DNA of 64,000 bases from Alisma plantago-aquatica (Eukaryota; Streptophyta; Magnoliopsida; Alismatales; Alismataceae), in contig OY856410.1 of NCBI GenBank assembly GCA_963693085.1, positions 1,397,494,863 to 1,397,558,862 on the forward strand, in the 5' to 3' direction. Position numbers and translations under genes: made by a program. The first letter of the stretch is position 1. Each line of letters begins with the position of its first letter. Positions 34,801 through 44,449 of the stretch are shown piece by piece. Below the pieces are notes generated by a model. The model saw nothing but the letters and a program-made list of their open reading frames with translations, made no database searches and was not told the origin of the DNA.

Positions 34801-35461
34801 ACCTATTCTCAGCATCGCGTATGTAATCTCAGGTGAGATTGGTCCTATAGTTCCTTAGGACCCTCCCAGAATGTTGCATCACACATTTACGATGCAGCTT
34901 TTCATCCAGATCAAATATGCTCTGCAAATTAAATAGAATTGCTATTAACTAGTATCCTAAAAATTAGTAATCTACACAAATAGAATTACAAATCATAATT
35001 AACTCAAGCATAGTTCCTTCCATATGTAGTCTTTCTTCCCCTTAGGAACTTTATGCCATGATTCTAGGATAGGACTACAATGGCTGTGAGTAAGAACCCC
35101 AAGATATGAAACAAATGAGTTGCGGTTCACTCCATATAGATTTCCTGCCTGATCGAAATCCACAACCAATTTGGGTCCATTGCCCCTTTGATGTATTAAC
35201 TTGTTCATCATTGTGATGCCCCTCACTTTCTCAATTTTCTTTTGTTTCTCATCAAGTGTTGTAACAACTTCAGGGGGTACATCACCAGCCTAAAATTTGA
35301 TAAAATAACACACTTCCATGATATAATTATAAATGAACATATAGATAGAAACCTCAGGGATATATTCATAATTAAAATTAACTAACATTGTCAGGCGGCG
35401 CAATCACGTCCTCACCCTCACGGTGATCATCAGCACAGTCATCATGGGAATGCTCAGCCAT
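31820..35461 (-). pseudogene. CACTA-1 TNPA-like / Ulp1 protease fusion gene
   Basis: A multi-exon minus-strand gene starting MAEHSHDDCADDHREGED (35461) with a GTTAGT donor. The N-terminal half is the plant En/Spm TNPA-like family (GPKLVVDFDQAGNLYGVNRN, WHKVPKGKKDYIWKELC, about 35190-35010; then SRNYR-type and HNHTMGPRGYAGVHQRLQ exons). The C-terminal half is a C48/Ulp1 protease fold: NWELLVIVPKTFTVYYLDPLG (about 32560-32490), GGKVPRKKN (about 32320), CATQDNGWACAYDVM (about 32190). The exon pattern is collinear with CACTA-2. Damage: the catalytic His before Trp is Asn (AKNW, against GRHW in CACTA-2), and a TGA follows CAYDVM where CACTA-2 has Arg. There is also a stop in the last exon (VHAP then TAA or TAG). 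TNPA proteins bind subterminal repeats; the job of the protease part is unknown. Confidence 0.8.
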
Positions 35462-35469
35462 CTGAAAGT

Positions 35470-35712
35470 TCACATTCAAATTATAAATTTCACATTGTAA
35501 AGTAACACTAATTGTAAAGTTCACATTGTAAAGTACACATTCACATTGTAAAGTAATTCACATTGTAAAGTTCACATTCACACTGTAAAGTTCACATTCA
35601 CATTGTAAAGTAATTCACATTGTAAAGTTCACATTCACATTGTAAAGTTCACATTCACATTGTAAAGTAATTCACATTGTAAAGTCCACATTCACATTGT
35701 AAAGTTCACATT
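35470..35712. repeat. TTCACATTGTAAAG tandem array between the two CACTA-1 genes
   Basis: About 14 copies of CACATTGTAAAG, separated by TTCACATT or TAATT, give interleaved 14-, 20- and 34-bp periods. The array fills the short intergenic gap between the TNP2 stop (35754) and the TNPA start (35461). CACTA-2 has no such array. Confidence 0.85.
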
Positions 35713-35753
35713 CAGAAAAATAAAAAATAATAAAAATATAAACATGCATGCCT

Positions 35754-38700
35754 CTAATATTGTGATCTTTTATCAATTAACAATCCTTCATTATGATCCC
35801 CGCGAACATACAAGTCATTGTGATCCCCAGCTTCAATGTTTTTTGGTGTTGGCAACCCAACTGAGAATGGACTGGAGTCATCATACTTATCATAGTACTC
35901 TTCTTCATCTATAGGATCTTCAATGAACTGTCTTTTAACATGAAGAACAACCGACCATTTATCATTTGCAAGATCATCGATATAAAATATTTGTTTCTCC
36001 TGTGATGCCAATATGAATGGTTCACCCTTCTCGCCAATCTTTTCAAAGTTCACTAACGTGACCAATTCATCCACTATAACTCCTTTTTTGTTGTCAACCC
36101 AATTACATTTAAAGAGAGGAATTCTGAAATCTACATAGTCAAACTCCCATATGTCTTCAATGACACTGTAATATGACATTTTAGCTTCACGTGGACTTTA
36201 TCCTTTGCACTTGCAAAAAATAATGAAGACGCTTGAAGGGTGACCCCGCTATTTTGGACGACACTCTTATCATCTTGACGCTTTGTGTAATATGAGAAAC
36301 CATTTATGTCAAATCCTTCATAAGACATAACATTCAATTTTGGTTTAAAGGCGAGGCATTTGATGGTTTCATTAACATTATATGGTATTTTGAGATAGTT
36401 GATGTAAGACTTTATCTTCAAACCACTTAATAAATGTCTTGTTATGTTCTCTAGCAAGTCACATTGAATTGGATCGAGGATATTGTCTCTTGATGAAATT
36501 GGTATGTTCCTCGATATAAACACTCACTTCATCGATGTTGTGTAAAATATACAAGTGACCTTGCTCCAACTGCTCACGGCTGATTACTTTCACCCGTGAT
36601 CCCAAAACTCCTTTGCCAAAATGCTCCTCAATATTCTTGTCATTCATGGGAGCGTCATTACCACTCAGAAAGTCATTACAAAAATCCATAACCTCTCTCG
36701 CCACATAACCCTCAATAATACTCCCTTCAGGCCGATAATAGTTTCGAACATCACCTTTAAAAATGCTCATGTATCGTTCAAATGGATACATCCAATGCAA
36801 GAAAACTGGTCCCAACATTTTCACTTCCCTAGTCAAGTAGACAACAAGATGTACCATGATATCAAAGAACGACGGAGGAAAATACATCTCAAGCTGACAT
36901 AGGGTAACAACCACTTCTCTTTGCAAATTATCGAGAGTATTAGGGTCAATAACTTTGCTGCACAGACTATTGGAAAAGAAACAAAGTCTGGTGATTGCAA
37001 ACCTTACATGCTTTGGCAATTTAGATCTAATTGCCACATGCAATATTTTTTGCATTAGAGTGTGACAATCATGAGATTTAAGACCTATCAACTTCAGATC
37101 TTTCATTGATACCAATGTTCAAATGTTGGATGAGTAACCCTGTGGCACCTTAACATTTACCAAGCATTCACAAAATGCTTTCTTCTCCTTTCTAGACAAC
37201 GTGTAACAAGCGGGAGGTAAGTATGTTCTCCGATCGCTACTAACTACTTCTGTTAATTCTGTCCTTATTTCCATTTCACGTAGGTCCATTCTGGATTTTA
37301 TCCCATCTTTAGTCTTACCTGGTATATTCAATAGAGTACTGATGACGCTATCACATACATTTTTCTCAACGTGCATGACATCGATACAATGCCTGACTGT
37401 TAAAGAACTCCAATAAGGAAGATCCCAAAATATTGACTTCTTCTTGAATAAAGACTTGTCACTCCTTGTGGCCATCGTACATTTTGATCTATTACCAAAT
37501 TCATTGGCGATGTCTTTCACTCTTTCATAAACATCCTCCCCTGATATAGGTTTAGGTGCACTACGTTCCTCATTTCGTCCATTGAATGCTTTGCGCAACC
37601 TACGATACAGATGAAATTTTGGAAGAAACCTTTGATGACCAAGATATACAGTCTTGCCACCGTGTTTTAGTCATATTGAATAAATGTTCTCTTCACATAT
37701 AGGACACGCTTTAGATACTTTGACACTATATCCAGACAAATTCCCATATGCTGGAAAGTCATTCACAATGCAAAACAACATAGCATGCAAACAAAATGTC
37801 TCTCTTCGTGAAGCATCATAGGTCATCACACCTTCACCCCAGAGCTTCTTCAAGTCATCAATCATAGGTTCAAGATAAACGTCGATATCATTTCCAGGTT
37901 GTTTAGGGCCCGATATCAAAGACGACAACATAACATACTTATTTTTCATACACAACCAGGGAGGAAGATTGTATATAACAAGCATAACTGGCCAAGTGCT
38001 ATGTTGGCTGCTCAATGTCCCGTACAGATTCATCCCATCTGTACAAAGCCCAAGTCTTAGATTCCTGTCCTCTTCACCGAATTTAGGGTATAATAAATCA
38101 ATCTTCTTCCACTGTGGGGAATCAGATGCATGTCGTAGGATTCCATCATTATTTTTTTTTAACATCTGCATGCCACCTCAAATTCTTCGCATCTATAGGA
38201 TTGGAAAACAAGCGTTGAAACCGTGGTATTATAGGTAGATACCACATCACCTTGGCGGGAGAACCAGTTTTGGACTCCCCTGAAGTCGTCAATTTATACC
38301 TTGACGCACCACATTTCGGACAATCTTTCAAATCCACATATTCCTTTTGAAATAATACACAATCATTCTTGCATGCATGTATCTTCTTGGCCTCCATTCC
38401 CATTGGGCACAACAATTTATTTAACCGGTATGTTGAGATTGGCAACTCATTTCCTTCAGGAAGAATTTCTTTCAACAAAGACAACAATGACGTAAAGCTT
38501 TTGTCGCTCCATCAATTGTTAGCTTTCAGTTTATACAATCTCAACACAGCGCTAAGCTTCGTAAACTTACAACCCATGTATAACGGTATCTCAACATCAT
38601 GCACAATGTTTCTAAACATGGGAGGTGGATCAGTTTTGGTGTGCTCTACCCCACAACTATCCAGCATCACATCAACGATGTCTACTAGAACTGATTCGTT

Positions 38701-39012
38701 CACATCTACATCATCGAAGGCAATTTCTTCTTCCACACAAGCACTGCTATCGACATCCATTGGTTTCAAGTTTGAAATCTATCCATGCCAGTGCCATTAT
38801 GTATAGCCTTGTACAATCCCGTTGCACATGACATGACTTCTGATTTCGTCACCAGTGCTGACTTTCAAGTTGTTACCGCAATGCCTACACGGACAGTAGA
38901 ACCTATCTCCAGGTTGTTTCCTATGTTCCTCGGAAAATCTAATAAACTGGTCAAGACCAGATATATACTCTGGGGTGCAGCGATTGCGAATGGTCATCCA
39001 TGATCTATCCAT
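35754..39012 (-). pseudogene. CACTA-1 TNP2-type transposase
   Basis: The main transposase of En/Spm elements, which cuts at the TIRs. Starts at MDRSWM (39012) with the Transpos_assoc domain (FYCPCRHCGNNL, about 38890). Then come the zinc-binding start of Transposase_21 (HACKNDCVLFQKEY, CPKCGASRY, about 38390-38300) and its core: LGLCTDGMNLYG (38055, with the first catalytic Asp), WLCMKNKYVMLSSLISGPKQPGND, FPAYGNLSGYSVK, then FWDLPYWSSLTVRHCIDVMHVEKNV (37430-37360). DUF4218 follows (PKHVRFAITRLCFF, YFPPSFFDIMVHL, WMYPFERYM, 37020-36770), and then DUF4216 (SVIEDIWEFDY, FILASQEKQIFYIDD, 36170-35960). Frames at 39012-38797, 38769-38512, 38487-38149, 38171-37671, 37598-37119, 37115-36459, 36523-36131 and 36179-35754 follow each other with introns, stops or small shifts, so it is probably inactive. 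Confidence 0.9.
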
Positions 39013-39100
39013 TCTATGATCAAACACAAAACAAGCTATATATTACAACAAGATTAGGGTCTAGGGTTAATAGATTAGAGTTTATGCATGGTTAAAACTT

Positions 39101-39444
39101 TAGGCCAACAAATACATGTGTTGTCATTCTTATATATAATAAATGTGTACCACCTATCCCATTCTTGAACACCTAATCTCACTAGTAAGTGTATAATCTG
39201 TATTGGGTTTTCAAGAAAATTTCGGCAGCATTTTCCCGATGTTCTCTAAGTACATATGTACTTAGAACAAACGGGGAAATGCTGCCGAAATTTTCTTGAA
39301 AACCCAATACACATTATACACTTACATCCTAAGTGAGATTAGGTGTACAAGAACAGTCCCAAACCGGGGACTATCCAAGATTTACTCCTAATGAGTAAAT
39401 CTTGGACGGGTTTCTAGGCCAACAAATACATGTGTTGTCATTCT
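39101..39444. repeat. CACTA-1 palindrome module with flanking direct repeats
   Basis: A ~190-bp near-perfect palindrome (39163-39351) is centred on TACATATGTA at 39251-39260. Its arms read CTAATCTCACT..AAGTGTATAAT..GGGTTTTC and the reverse. Beside it are two small hairpins, AGTCCC/GGGGACT (39354-39374) and GATTTACTC/GAGTAAATC (39379-39401). The module lies between two exact 30-bp direct repeats beginning TAGGCCAACAAATACATGTG, at 39101 and 39415. It sits just upstream of the TNP2 start. A near-identical module occurs three times in CACTA-2, in opposite orientation. Confidence 0.9.
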
Positions 39445-39840
39445 ATAACATTGATATCAACATTTCGAGTGTCCATGCATGCTCATCATCAAGATAAAGA
39501 TTACACATAAATTACTATGACCTAGGGATGGAGAGATACATAATTGATTTCAAAATTTCAAACTAGCTCATGCATTATCATCAATCTACATCATACAATA
39601 GGGATTCATGTAGATGTTAGGGTGACACGTCACTACAAAATCATAGATTTAACATTAGAGTTTTAATATCTTACATAGATTGATCACAAGATTTCAGAAA
39701 TATAGTTAATTCAAGATTATGGTGAAATGTGTATTAGGGTTTTAATATCTTAATTCAACATGCATCAAAATTTACAGAATTAGGTCAAGCATTAGTATTC
39801 AATTGCAAATGTATCTTCTTCTTCCTCCTGCTCCCTCTCA
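39445..39840. other. CACTA-1 leader DNA without gene
   Basis: AT-rich spacer between the palindrome module and the GC-rich hairpin. It probably belongs to the 5' leader or first intron of the TNP2 transcript. Phrases such as TTAGGGTTTTAATATCTTA recur (39650, 39725). Confidence 0.4.
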
Positions 39841-39850
39841 GATGGCTGTT

Positions 39851-39996
39851 GGATTAAAGCAAGGCCACGACTGTGTGGGCTGGCCACGGCCGTGGCTGTG
39901 TTGGCCTACCATGATCGTGCTAGCCAGCATGGCCGTGGTCGGCCAACGCAGCCACGGCCGTGGCCAGCCCACACGGTCGTGGCCTTGCTTTAATCC
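39851..39996. repeat. GC-rich hairpin with 56-bp arms in CACTA-1
   Basis: The left arm 39851-39906 (GGATTAAAGCAAGGCCACGA...) is the reverse complement of 39941-39996 with only two differences, both C/T at CpG. The 34-bp loop contains AGCCAGCATGGCCGTGGT, which resembles GGCCAGCACGGCCGTGGT at 31332 near the other end of the element. Near-perfect arms over a GC-rich core mean a very stable hairpin in DNA or RNA. Chance frames on both strands (39803-40114, 40212-39838) come from this symmetry. Confidence 0.92.
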
Positions 39997-39999
39997 ACA

Positions 40000-40384
40000 T
40001 TTGGTAAGGAGAGGCAGCAGGCCGGGAAGAAGAAGAGGTGGAGGAAGAAGAAGGGCAGCGACATATACCTGGGCAGGAGAGCAACGGCTTGGAGAAGGAG
40101 AAATGAACTCATGAACAGGCGCCGGAGCTAGCAGGAAGCTGGGTGGTGGAGGTGCCGGAGCTAGCAGGAAGCTCTGGGTGGCGGCCGGAGATCTAGCAGG
40201 CAGAGAAGGCACGCATGCACCGGCATGCAGAGGAGAAGGGGCGGTGGAGCAAGGAACCGAAGGCAGTGATCAGAGGAAGGAACAGTGGCGGAGCAAGGAA
40301 CCGGAGGTGATCGCCAGACCTAAGCGCTCGCGGAATCAATGTAATAGAGAAGGGGGAAGAGCCAGGCTCACGCAGGTGCTATTA
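40000..40384. other. GC-rich leader of CACTA-1
   Basis: Purine-rich, GC-rich DNA with repeated phrases (GGTGCCGGAGCTAGCAGGAAGCT at about 40150; GAACCGGAGG and GGCGGAGCAAGGAACCG) close to the right terminus. By position it matches the GC-rich start of CACTA-2 (56950-57380) and probably contains the TNP2 promoter and first exon on the minus strand. The open frames carry no recognisable protein. Confidence 0.5.
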
Positions 40385-40968
40385 AGTTAACAATAGGCAT
40401 CGATTATTCAAACAAACCGACACATAAAACTAAAGGTGTCAGTTATCCAAACAAACCGACACCTATTCTCAATGATAGTCAGTGGTTTTAACTAGAAAAA
40501 AGCTGACGTCTATCTACATATGCTGATTAAAAAATATTCTCGATTAATAACCATAGTCGTCAGTTTATTTCCAAAATTGACGCTCAAAGGGTGTGAAAAA
40601 TTTCCCGCGAATAGTGCGGGAAAACCCATAAGCGTCGGTCATTGTTGTAAAACCGACGATCAAAATGTGCCCAATTTCTATTTCGCGCATAACCTTTAGT
40701 CGTCGATTTATTAGTTAATGACCGACGCCACATGTTAAATTTTGGAGGTATTTTTTTCACTGGAAATTTTGGATTTGGCGGTTAATTTTAGGCGTCGGTT
40801 TTTTATTGAGGAACCGACACCGAATAAAAAGTGATACCCGTGTCTGGTCGCCCTTCACAGATTGGTGTCGGTTTATTTTATAAACCGACGCTTTATTGTT
40901 TAGGTGTCGGTGTATTTATGCAATCGATGCCTTTAAAAGTGACGTTATAATCCATTTATATAGTAGTG
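40385..40968. repeat. CACTA-1 right subterminal repeats and TIR
   Basis: Repeated pairs such as GCGTCGGTT..AACCGACGC, GTGTCGGTTTATTTTATAAA and AGTCGTCGATTTATTAG run to the terminal TATATAGTAGTG. This is the same motif family as the left end and as CACTA-2. Such arrays are the known binding sites of TNPA-type proteins in En/Spm. Confidence 0.88.
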
Positions 40969-40971
40969 TCA

Positions 40972-41580
40972 ATGGCATCACCACAAGAGAAGCATTTGAT
41001 ATAGACATTCTCTAAGAGACAAAAAATGAAGAATCTCTTCAGAAATTTCAAAGTGTTATCCCACAATCATGGGTTTTAATACAATGGATCGATGAATGGA
41101 AGGTAGGATAGTGGTGTAGTTCCAAGTGAGATTAGCATAAGATTCATCTACATGTTTCCTACTAGAATAAAATTTTCATAGAGACTATTATAGACAAGTA
41201 GAGATTAGAGATGATAGAAATAAAAAAGAGGGAAGAGCTTCTCTAGACTAGCCTCAATGAAAGATCAAAAGGAGAAAGGATTCTGAGGAAGAAGAGATTT
41301 TCGATATTGTACTATATGAGAATGAATGACTTGGATTCCATCGAACAAGATAGTCCGTTTGGATGGTGGAGGAGGATGAGTGCCCTCTCTTCCATAGGGT
41401 TTGTGAGATTCTTATGTTTGTGGTTAAAAAATCAAACCAAAACACAGTAAGAGGAGGGAGAGATACATGCAACCAAAGAAGGGGATAGAGGTAATGATCT
41501 AATATGCAGTTAGGAAAAAAAAGGTGAAGGAGACATGCAATCAAGGAGGTTGGTTAAGCTAAACTAGTTGAGAGGGTTCA
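40972..41580 (-). pseudogene. Decayed plant-transposon-like remnant (upstream half, split by CACTA-1)
   Basis: The minus-strand reading gives HVDESYANLTWNYTTILPS, then VLKPMIVG and FEISEEILHFLSLRE. The rhythm (a YANL block, a VxGxxFxISEEIL block) recalls the 'putative plant transposon protein' domain. Text resumes at 30888 beyond the CACTA-1 insertion. The upstream 41544-41254 frame is Ser-rich without a recognised domain. Weak and degraded; the family assignment is tentative. Confidence 0.3.
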
Positions 41581-42039
41581 AGCTCATCCGTCAGTGCCTA
41601 TAATAAAAACACAAAACAATATCATTGGCCAAGATGATCTCATAGGTAACTTGGTTGATGTCTAGTTTTAAGAGTCTCCAAAACCACCTCATCGACTAAG
41701 ATAGACTGAGGACCATCTTGTCTGATGAAAATCCCTATCCAATGAGAAAACTTCCATCTAAACTTGATTTAGAAGGCCTACAAAATATAATTGTGAGCCT
41801 AACATATATATTAATGATACTTGGAAACATTTGAAATCATAACCTGCTAAATGGAAGAAATAAAAAATGAAAACAAAACCTTTTTCAAAATGTTTCTATT
41901 AAAAACATGTATTACAGCATTCAAAACTTGGCAACTTCAATCAAACACAAATAGATGATAGGAATTTTTAAAAAAGATAGAGGTATATGAAGAACATACT
42001 AACTAAGAGACATACAAGTATCATCAATAGAAATGATAA

Positions 42040-42960
42040 GTAATTTTGATCTTATCAAATCGAGTTTCTCCTTAGTTAGAGGTTTAGTAAATACATCCAG
42101 TAATTGATTATCAATTGTTCACATATGTTATATAAATGTCTTTCTTATAAATGTGATCACAAAGAAAATGATGGAGAACCTCTATATATTAAGATATACT
42201 ATGAAATATACAATTTTAGAAAGATTTATTACCTAGTATTATAAAAAAATAGGAGAAGCATCATAATATAAATTTAAGTCTTGTAGAATTTGCTTCATCC
42301 ATAATATTTAGGCACAACGAATACCCATGGTTATGTATTAAACCTCATTCATCGATAAAGACATGATATTTATTTTCTTGGAGAATCAATATACTAAACA
42401 CGGTCCAAGAACGAAGAAAGTGCTACTCATGAACTTTCTATCAATTAATCACCCAACGTAATCCTCATCACTATAAGCGGTAGAAGTAAAGTTTCTTGAC
42501 AACAGGTACCATAGACCATTTTGGGGTTTTGATAAGTACCTCCAAGTCCTTTTTACTGATACACGATGGGATTTCCTAGGGTGATATTAAAAATCTATCA
42601 CACAAAATAACAATAAATATGATGTCCGATCTAGAGGCAATATGATATAGTAAACTACCAATCATGCTTCTATAGATCTTCTCATAATCTTTTTCACATT
42701 ATTAATCTCTATAAAACTTTGCAGTGTTTGACATAGCAATATCAACCAGTTTGCTATTTTTCACTCCAAAGCATTTCATGAGTCCATCAATGTATTTGCT
42801 TTGGTTGATGAAGTTTCCATCTTTGGGTTGCTTGATTTGAAATTGTACATGTCTCACAATCTTCCATGATGATCTATCCCGAGGACCACAAATTGGGAAT
42901 CTTCACTAGGAAACTCCCATTGATATGCATTTCAAGTTCACATAATGAGGCTATGAGACC
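42040..42960 (-). pseudogene. Ty1/copia RT-RNase H remnant
   Basis: From high to low coordinates the minus strand reads FQIKQPKDGNFINQSKYIDGLMKCFGVKNSK (42855-42760), YRSMIGSLLYHIASRSDIIF (about 42680-42610), then SDEDYVG and DRKFMSS (about 42470-42420, RNase H start), and finally LLDVFTKPLTKEKLDLIR (about 42100-42045). These are the conserved RT tail, RNase H and C-terminal blocks of a copia polyprotein in the proper order. Many stops are present. It is a different copia lineage from the 5-13.9 kb element. No LTR was found beside it. Confidence 0.8.
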
Positions 42961-44440
42961 ACTATGTCAAAATATTAACTGAATATACATAAATTTTGAA
43001 GCTCAAAGGGAACCCAATTTGGCCACTTTTTGTGATGAATTGCTTTTTCTAGTAAGACTTGAGGATAGAGACCATAGGGTGTCATTGACACCTAAAGCCT
43101 TAACTAATTGGATGAGGATTTTCCACTTTGAATACTCACGATATTACATGAAATATCTCAATAAGAGTGACATCCATAACCAGTGGTATTATAAGAAACA
43201 ATGATTATATTACCAGGTCACATCTCAAGGCAAGACTCCTAACTAAAGTGGGCTACTACCCAACTCACCAAAGGGATCTCAGTGTAGAAGACCTCCACAC
43301 TAACTAATGGCCTAAGACAAAAAAACCTTTTAAGGTCCAAATTCTAAGATCGGACATGGTAGACAACAAAATAAGAAGCTAAAAACCATGATATGTCAAA
43401 TTAAAAATTGAATAAAAAATTATTTCAAACAACTTCTTGTTGATGACAATGATCAAACTAATGTAAAAAGAAGTATCCAATGTTTTTGAAATGAAACAAT
43501 GTGGAAAAATTCTACCACCATAATCCAAATTATGGTAATTCCTTAACTTGAAGAAGATGAAGGTAGAAGGGTAATTTCAAATGATAATGTCCCAGTATGC
43601 ATTAGTATCATATATCATTTTGAACATCAAGAAGTTATCATGTGATAATCATGACATATGTTCACCAACATAATCTGTTAGGGAACCACTGATAGATGAC
43701 TTTATGTAGCAAAAATAGGATGAACTATTAAACCATTCATTACATACACAATGTCTAATGTTAATCTAGATCCAACAACACTTGTGCACATCTTTAAAGA
43801 AAGAGTCAAATGATGTACATCATCTCTTGAGATACCATAAACCTTACCTACATTCCAATACATATGTACAACCCATGAATATGGTTACTTCTTATTAGTT
43901 GATGTGGCCTCACTTAGGCACAAATACAATCCCTACTCAGGCACATATAACAAGGTCTTTACACAACCAAGACTGAATAAGAAAAGGACACCCAGTCCAA
44001 AGACCCTAAAAAAGAGCAACTAAGATGTGAGGAGTTCATATTACCTTAGAACCCTTCACTCATATGAGAGAAAACATGATACAACATTTACAGATGACAT
44101 CCACCAAACAACTATAATCTCTATATTCCAAGCAAGATGCATTGATCAGTTTGCACAATGCCACCAGAGACCTGTCAGAAATGCAACACCAATACTACAT
44201 CACCAAAGAATAACAAGTGATATGATGGACCCTAATTCCATGCCACTAATGTCATCATCTATTTCAAAATGGGATTTCTCCCTCATAATAGTTGGAAATG
44301 AGGAGTTCAAAATTCAATACAACCTAGATCATATTTCACATGTAATCAGTTGGAGAATACTTGATTGAGATTTTTCTTGATTTAAAAGTCCTACAAATGC
44401 TAGGCATCCCCAATCATGGCCACCCTTATTGATGGTTGTT
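42961..44440. other. No recognisable gene
   Basis: A 113-codon open frame (44027-44368, plus strand) has no motif I recognise and no initiation or splice context that would support a gene. The rest is AT-rich without repeats. Confidence 0.4.
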
Positions 44441-44449
44441 TCCACTTTC

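Larger units (their letters stand above)
30889..40968 (-). mobile_element. CACTA-1: En/Spm-type DNA transposon, 10.1 kb, near-complete
   Basis: The ends are CACTAGTACATAATCGG at the left and, as reverse complement, CACTACTATATAAATGG at the right. Flanking trinucleotides are TCG (30886-30888) and TCA (40969-40971), a 3-bp duplication with one transition. Both ends hold subterminal GCGTCGGTT / AACCGACGC repeats. Gene order on the minus strand: GC-rich leader (40.4-39.8 kb), palindrome module (39.1-39.4 kb), TNP2 gene (39012-35754), short tandem repeat, TNPA-Ulp1 gene (35461-31820). It is inverted relative to CACTA-2. Both genes carry several disabling changes, so it is probably not autonomous now. 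Confidence 0.92.

Noticed and set aside
35470..35712. CRISPR-like array
   Set aside because: Plant nuclear DNA; short AT-rich units with no unique spacers.
39803..40390. Open frames of 70-124 codons on both strands in the CACTA-1 leader
   Set aside because: They follow from the GC-rich hairpin and purine bias; no homology recognised.
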